Positions 62,172 to 64,000 of a DNA stretch of 64,000 bases are shown one piece after another (the stretch's first letter is position 1; each line of letters starts with the position of its first letter). Origin of the DNA: Neobacillus massiliamazoniensis (GTDB lineage: Bacteria; Bacillota; Bacilli; Bacillales; Cytobacillaceae); the NCBI RefSeq assembly GCF_001048695.1, contig NZ_CVRB01000005.1:1-64000 (forward strand), read 5' to 3'. The translations under genes and the position numbers were made by a program. The notes beneath the pieces are model-generated. The model made no database searches, was not told where the DNA came from, and worked only from the letters and a program-made list of their open reading frames with translations.

Positions 62172-62440
62172 AAAAAAAACGCCCTTTTGGATTAACCAAA
62201 AGGACGATTCAACTCGTGTTACCACCTTTAATTCATAAGCAACTCATATTGCTTACCTTCGTAAGTACAGTCATCTGACGATACTTTAGCACATGATTAC
62301 GGATGCTAATCCGGTGTAGCCTACTAAGGAATCCTATTCAGTACACAGCTCCAAGATGAATTCACAATCGTTCAACATGCACCTCTCATCAACCGGTAAC
62401 TTTCTGTCTGTTTGCATGATTGCTACTATTTCTTATCATA
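62172..62440 (-). ncRNA. T-box leader with TTC (Phe) specifier
   Basis: The minus strand has the T-box core AAGGTGGTAACACGAG (about 62213-62228, with AACACG where CCGCG is common), the specifier TTC (62358-62360) in GAATTCATCTTGGAGC, and a terminator CCTTTTGG / CCAAAAGG at 62178-62202 with a T8 tail. Upstream Stem I elements (GTTGATGAGAGGTGC) are present. Confidence 0.9.
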
Positions 62441-62540
62441 GCCTTTGTTCTTATACCCCGAAATGTTTTAAACAAATCTTCGTAATGCAAATATTAATTA
62501 TTTTTTATTTTATCGATTAATTTAAATTTGTCAATATAAA

Positions 62541-62750
62541 ATGTTCTTCTTCAACTCCCTCAGTTTAATACGATTCTCTTTAAATATGTTATTCAAGAAT
62601 ATGGCCCTATACAAAAGAAAGAGTGTTGTTTTGAAATTAAGTTAAATCAAAAACACTCGCAATCTTATATTTTATGATAAATAAAAAGTTACTAATTATA
62701 TATTCTCTTCCTTTTGTATACCCACCGTTAGCACTCAATTATGACGTAAA
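62541..62750. repeat. hairpin sites
   Basis: CTTCTTCAACTCCC-TCAGTTTAATACG (same motif as at the IS left border, 39448), TTATTCAAGAATATGGCCC, a GAGTGTT / AACACTC stem, and CCCACCGTTAGCACTC. Confidence 0.6.
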
Positions 62751-62819
62751 TCACAGCAAAAAATACAAGACAAGATATACTTAAAGAATTAAGACATCAT
62801 AGGAGTAGGAGTAACTGTT

Positions 62820-63581
62820 ATGACAAGGTATGAACAACAAAGAAATTTTTTAAAGTCTCACTTTCTTGAATTTAAACATATTAAAACAGATAAGATAAAA
62901 GGGCTTCCAAAACCACCAATTGATAAGCCCTATGACTCGTCATCAATAATTATTGATCTTCCAAAGGTTAACGAGAACGTTATCAAGGAAGAAAATATTT
63001 ACGAATGCATTAAGGGAAGAAGAAGTACGAGGTTTTATTCTGAGGAAAGTTTAAGTCTTGAGGAGTTATCATATTTATTATGGGCTACCCAAGGGATTAC
63101 AAGCACCACTAAGACTGGACTTACTCTTCGAACTGTACCGTGCAGTGGTGCAACACATACATTTGAAACATATTTATTCATAATGCGAGTGGATGGAATA
63201 CGAAAAGGAATTTACAGATACCTCCCAGTGGAACATAAGCTCCTATTTATGTTTGAGTTAGATGAAATCGATCAAAAGATTGATGCTATTACTTTAGATC
63301 AGCCTTTTGTCCCTAATTTCACTAAAAGGGCTGCCGTGGTGTTTGCATGGAGTACAATTCCATATCGCTCCGAATGGAAGTATGATATTTCTGCCCATAA
63401 AAAAATTCTCATAGATGTTGGACATGTATGCCAAAACCTTTATTTAGTAAGTGAATCTATTGGAGCAGGTGCTTGTGCTATCGGAATCTATGATCAAAAG
63501 TTGATTGATGAGGTTTTGGGATTAAATGGTGATGAAGAATTCATCCTCTACCTTGGTGCGGTTGGGAAAAAACGAAAATAA
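62820..63581 (+). CDS. SagB/ThcOx-type nitroreductase-family dehydrogenase
   Basis: 253 aa. The FMN-binding start is IKGRRSTRFYSEESLSLEELSYLLWATQGI; next are RTVPCSGATHTFETYLFI, the region YDISAHKKILIDVGHVCQNLYLVSESIGAGACAIG and the end LYLGAVGKK. SagB-type enzymes oxidise azolines to azoles in peptide natural products, but many stand-alone members have unknown substrates. No YcaO/cyclodehydratase gene is seen here. GGAGTAACTGTT precedes the ATG. Confidence 0.9.
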   Translation: MTRYEQQRNFLKSHFLEFKHIKTDKIKGLPKPPIDKPYDSSSIIIDLPKVNENVIKEENIYECIKGRRSTRFYSEESLSLEELSYLLWATQGITSTTKTGLTLRTVPCSGATHTFETYLFIMRVDGIRKGIYRYLPVEHKLLFMFELDEIDQKIDAITLDQPFVPNFTKRAAVVFAWSTIPYRSEWKYDISAHKKILIDVGHVCQNLYLVSESIGAGACAIGIYDQKLIDEVLGLNGDEEFILYLGAVGKKRK

Positions 63582-63602
63582 TACAAAGCATATTGAATTA
63601 AG

Positions 63603-63638
63603 AAAAAAATCCATTCAGCCTTATTGAATGGATTTTTT
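63603..63638. terminator. bidirectional terminator
   Basis: AAAAAATCCATTCA / TGAATGGATTTTTT stem with loop GCCTTAT: T tracts in both directions. Confidence 0.88.
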
Positions 63639-63754
63639 CTAATTGTACTTTGTTATAATTACTGTATCATTTTGAGCTCTTTTTACATACAGGGACTTTT
63701 TTCGGATAAATATTTAATACGCTCTTGTGTTTTTAATTAATAAGTTCCTTAGAA

Positions 63755-63949
63755 TTAATTAAAGCTTGTAGATAGGAGCTCTTCTTTACCTTTATATAGT
63801 GAACCTTTCATTAAGTCTGCTTCATTAGCTACTTCACTAATGAACGTAGCATGATAGCCCTGTTTCATAGAAAATTTAATCGCAGCGTTTCGAATGTTTT
63901 CTTTGGCTGCCAGACGAAGGCGTTCAATCTATTCCGGAGTCCTTGACAT
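63755..63949 (-). pseudogene. TetR-family regulator remnant
   Basis: ATG 63949 reads MSRTPE and then TAG where QIERL is normal; the frame goes on IERLRLAAKENIRNAAIKFS, QGYHATFISEVANEADLMKG, SLYKGKEELL and ends at 63755. It is the TetR HTH with the usual YYHF part of the recognition region shortened. The ligand domain is missing. It may be cut further by the deletion at 63755. Confidence 0.8.
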
Positions 63950-64000
63950 AGTAAACTTTTCATTCCTTCATAAAACCAGTAATTTGACGATATAGCGTCT

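Noticed and set aside
3686-62750. CRISPR array
   Set aside because: The repeats are 90-700 bp apart, vary in length and flank genes; there are no regular spacers and no cas genes.
3686-62750. Modules as ordinary terminators only
   Set aside because: The middle stem is a terminator, but the flanking hairpins with conserved loops lack T tracts, covary and also flank plus-strand genes.
3686-62750. Standard class of integron attC sites
   Set aside because: The core GTTRRRY / RYYYAAC consensus is not met and no intI is seen; only an analogy is claimed.

Overview
The window is low-GC DNA of a Bacillaceae-type Firmicute. Support for this comes from the rRNA and its spacer (anti-SD end of 16S, and the leader TTTGAAAACTAAACAAAC), two T-box families, a SAM-I riboswitch, strong AGGAGG ribosome sites, FosB, YolD, YtrA and DUF421/YetF proteins. 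I cannot name the genus. The first 2.7 kb hold the 5' end of a 23S gene, a tRNA-less spacer, a complete 16S gene and three tandem rrn promoters, all read on the minus strand. Minus is therefore probably the leading strand here.

The rest is accessory. Small genes, mostly on the minus strand, sit one by one between about fifty short hairpin-rich intergenic modules. A standard module, read on the plus strand, has a first hairpin (arms like TTCAACTAAC / GTTAGTTGAA, loop CTGCCAC), then a small stem that is a rho-independent terminator for the minus-strand gene to its right, then a second hairpin whose loop reads TTGCACCC or AAGCCCC, ending in CCGTTAGTTTAAGTG or TTGAATAAG. Every site I found has the same polarity over 60 kb. 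Arms often change together (CTTCAAGTAAC with GTTACTTTAAG). Genes begin and end next to these motifs, and one gene unit and one terminator unit are duplicated at distant places with borders at the motifs. This looks like a cassette array of integron type, or a set of hairpin-ended mobile units, with no intact recombinase visible. Three related group II intron copies and IS110/IS1111-family elements sit in the same hairpin sites.

The cargo is typical accessory material. It includes polymorphic-toxin-immunity-like proteins (Imm50-, Imm53-, SUKH-, SUFU-, barstar- and enterocin-A-immunity-like, three DUF3885 proteins, a DUF4272 protein), resistance or detoxification proteins (FosB, three VOC/FosB-fold proteins, a DHFR-like reductase, an HSL-type esterase, a cupin), transporters with regulators (GntR/EmrE-type, Lrp/EamA, MFS) and a five-gene YtrA-type ABC operon (32.7-36.5 kb) with a 46-bp palindromic operator. 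No matching toxins are seen.

Several regulated genes are truncated. A SAM-I riboswitch precedes an aspartokinase that has lost its kinase core and keeps only the start and the ACT domains (17.7-18.5 kb). Three tandem T-boxes with a GTC (Val) specifier precede only the C-terminal quarter of BrnQ (22.2-23.5 kb). By contrast a T-box with a TTC (Phe) specifier precedes a full-length amino acid permease (60.7-62.4 kb). Frameshifted or decayed genes include a tyrosine recombinase, the C-terminus of FosB, an LRR protein, DUF4272, Ogt, a TetR regulator and an IS110 transposase.
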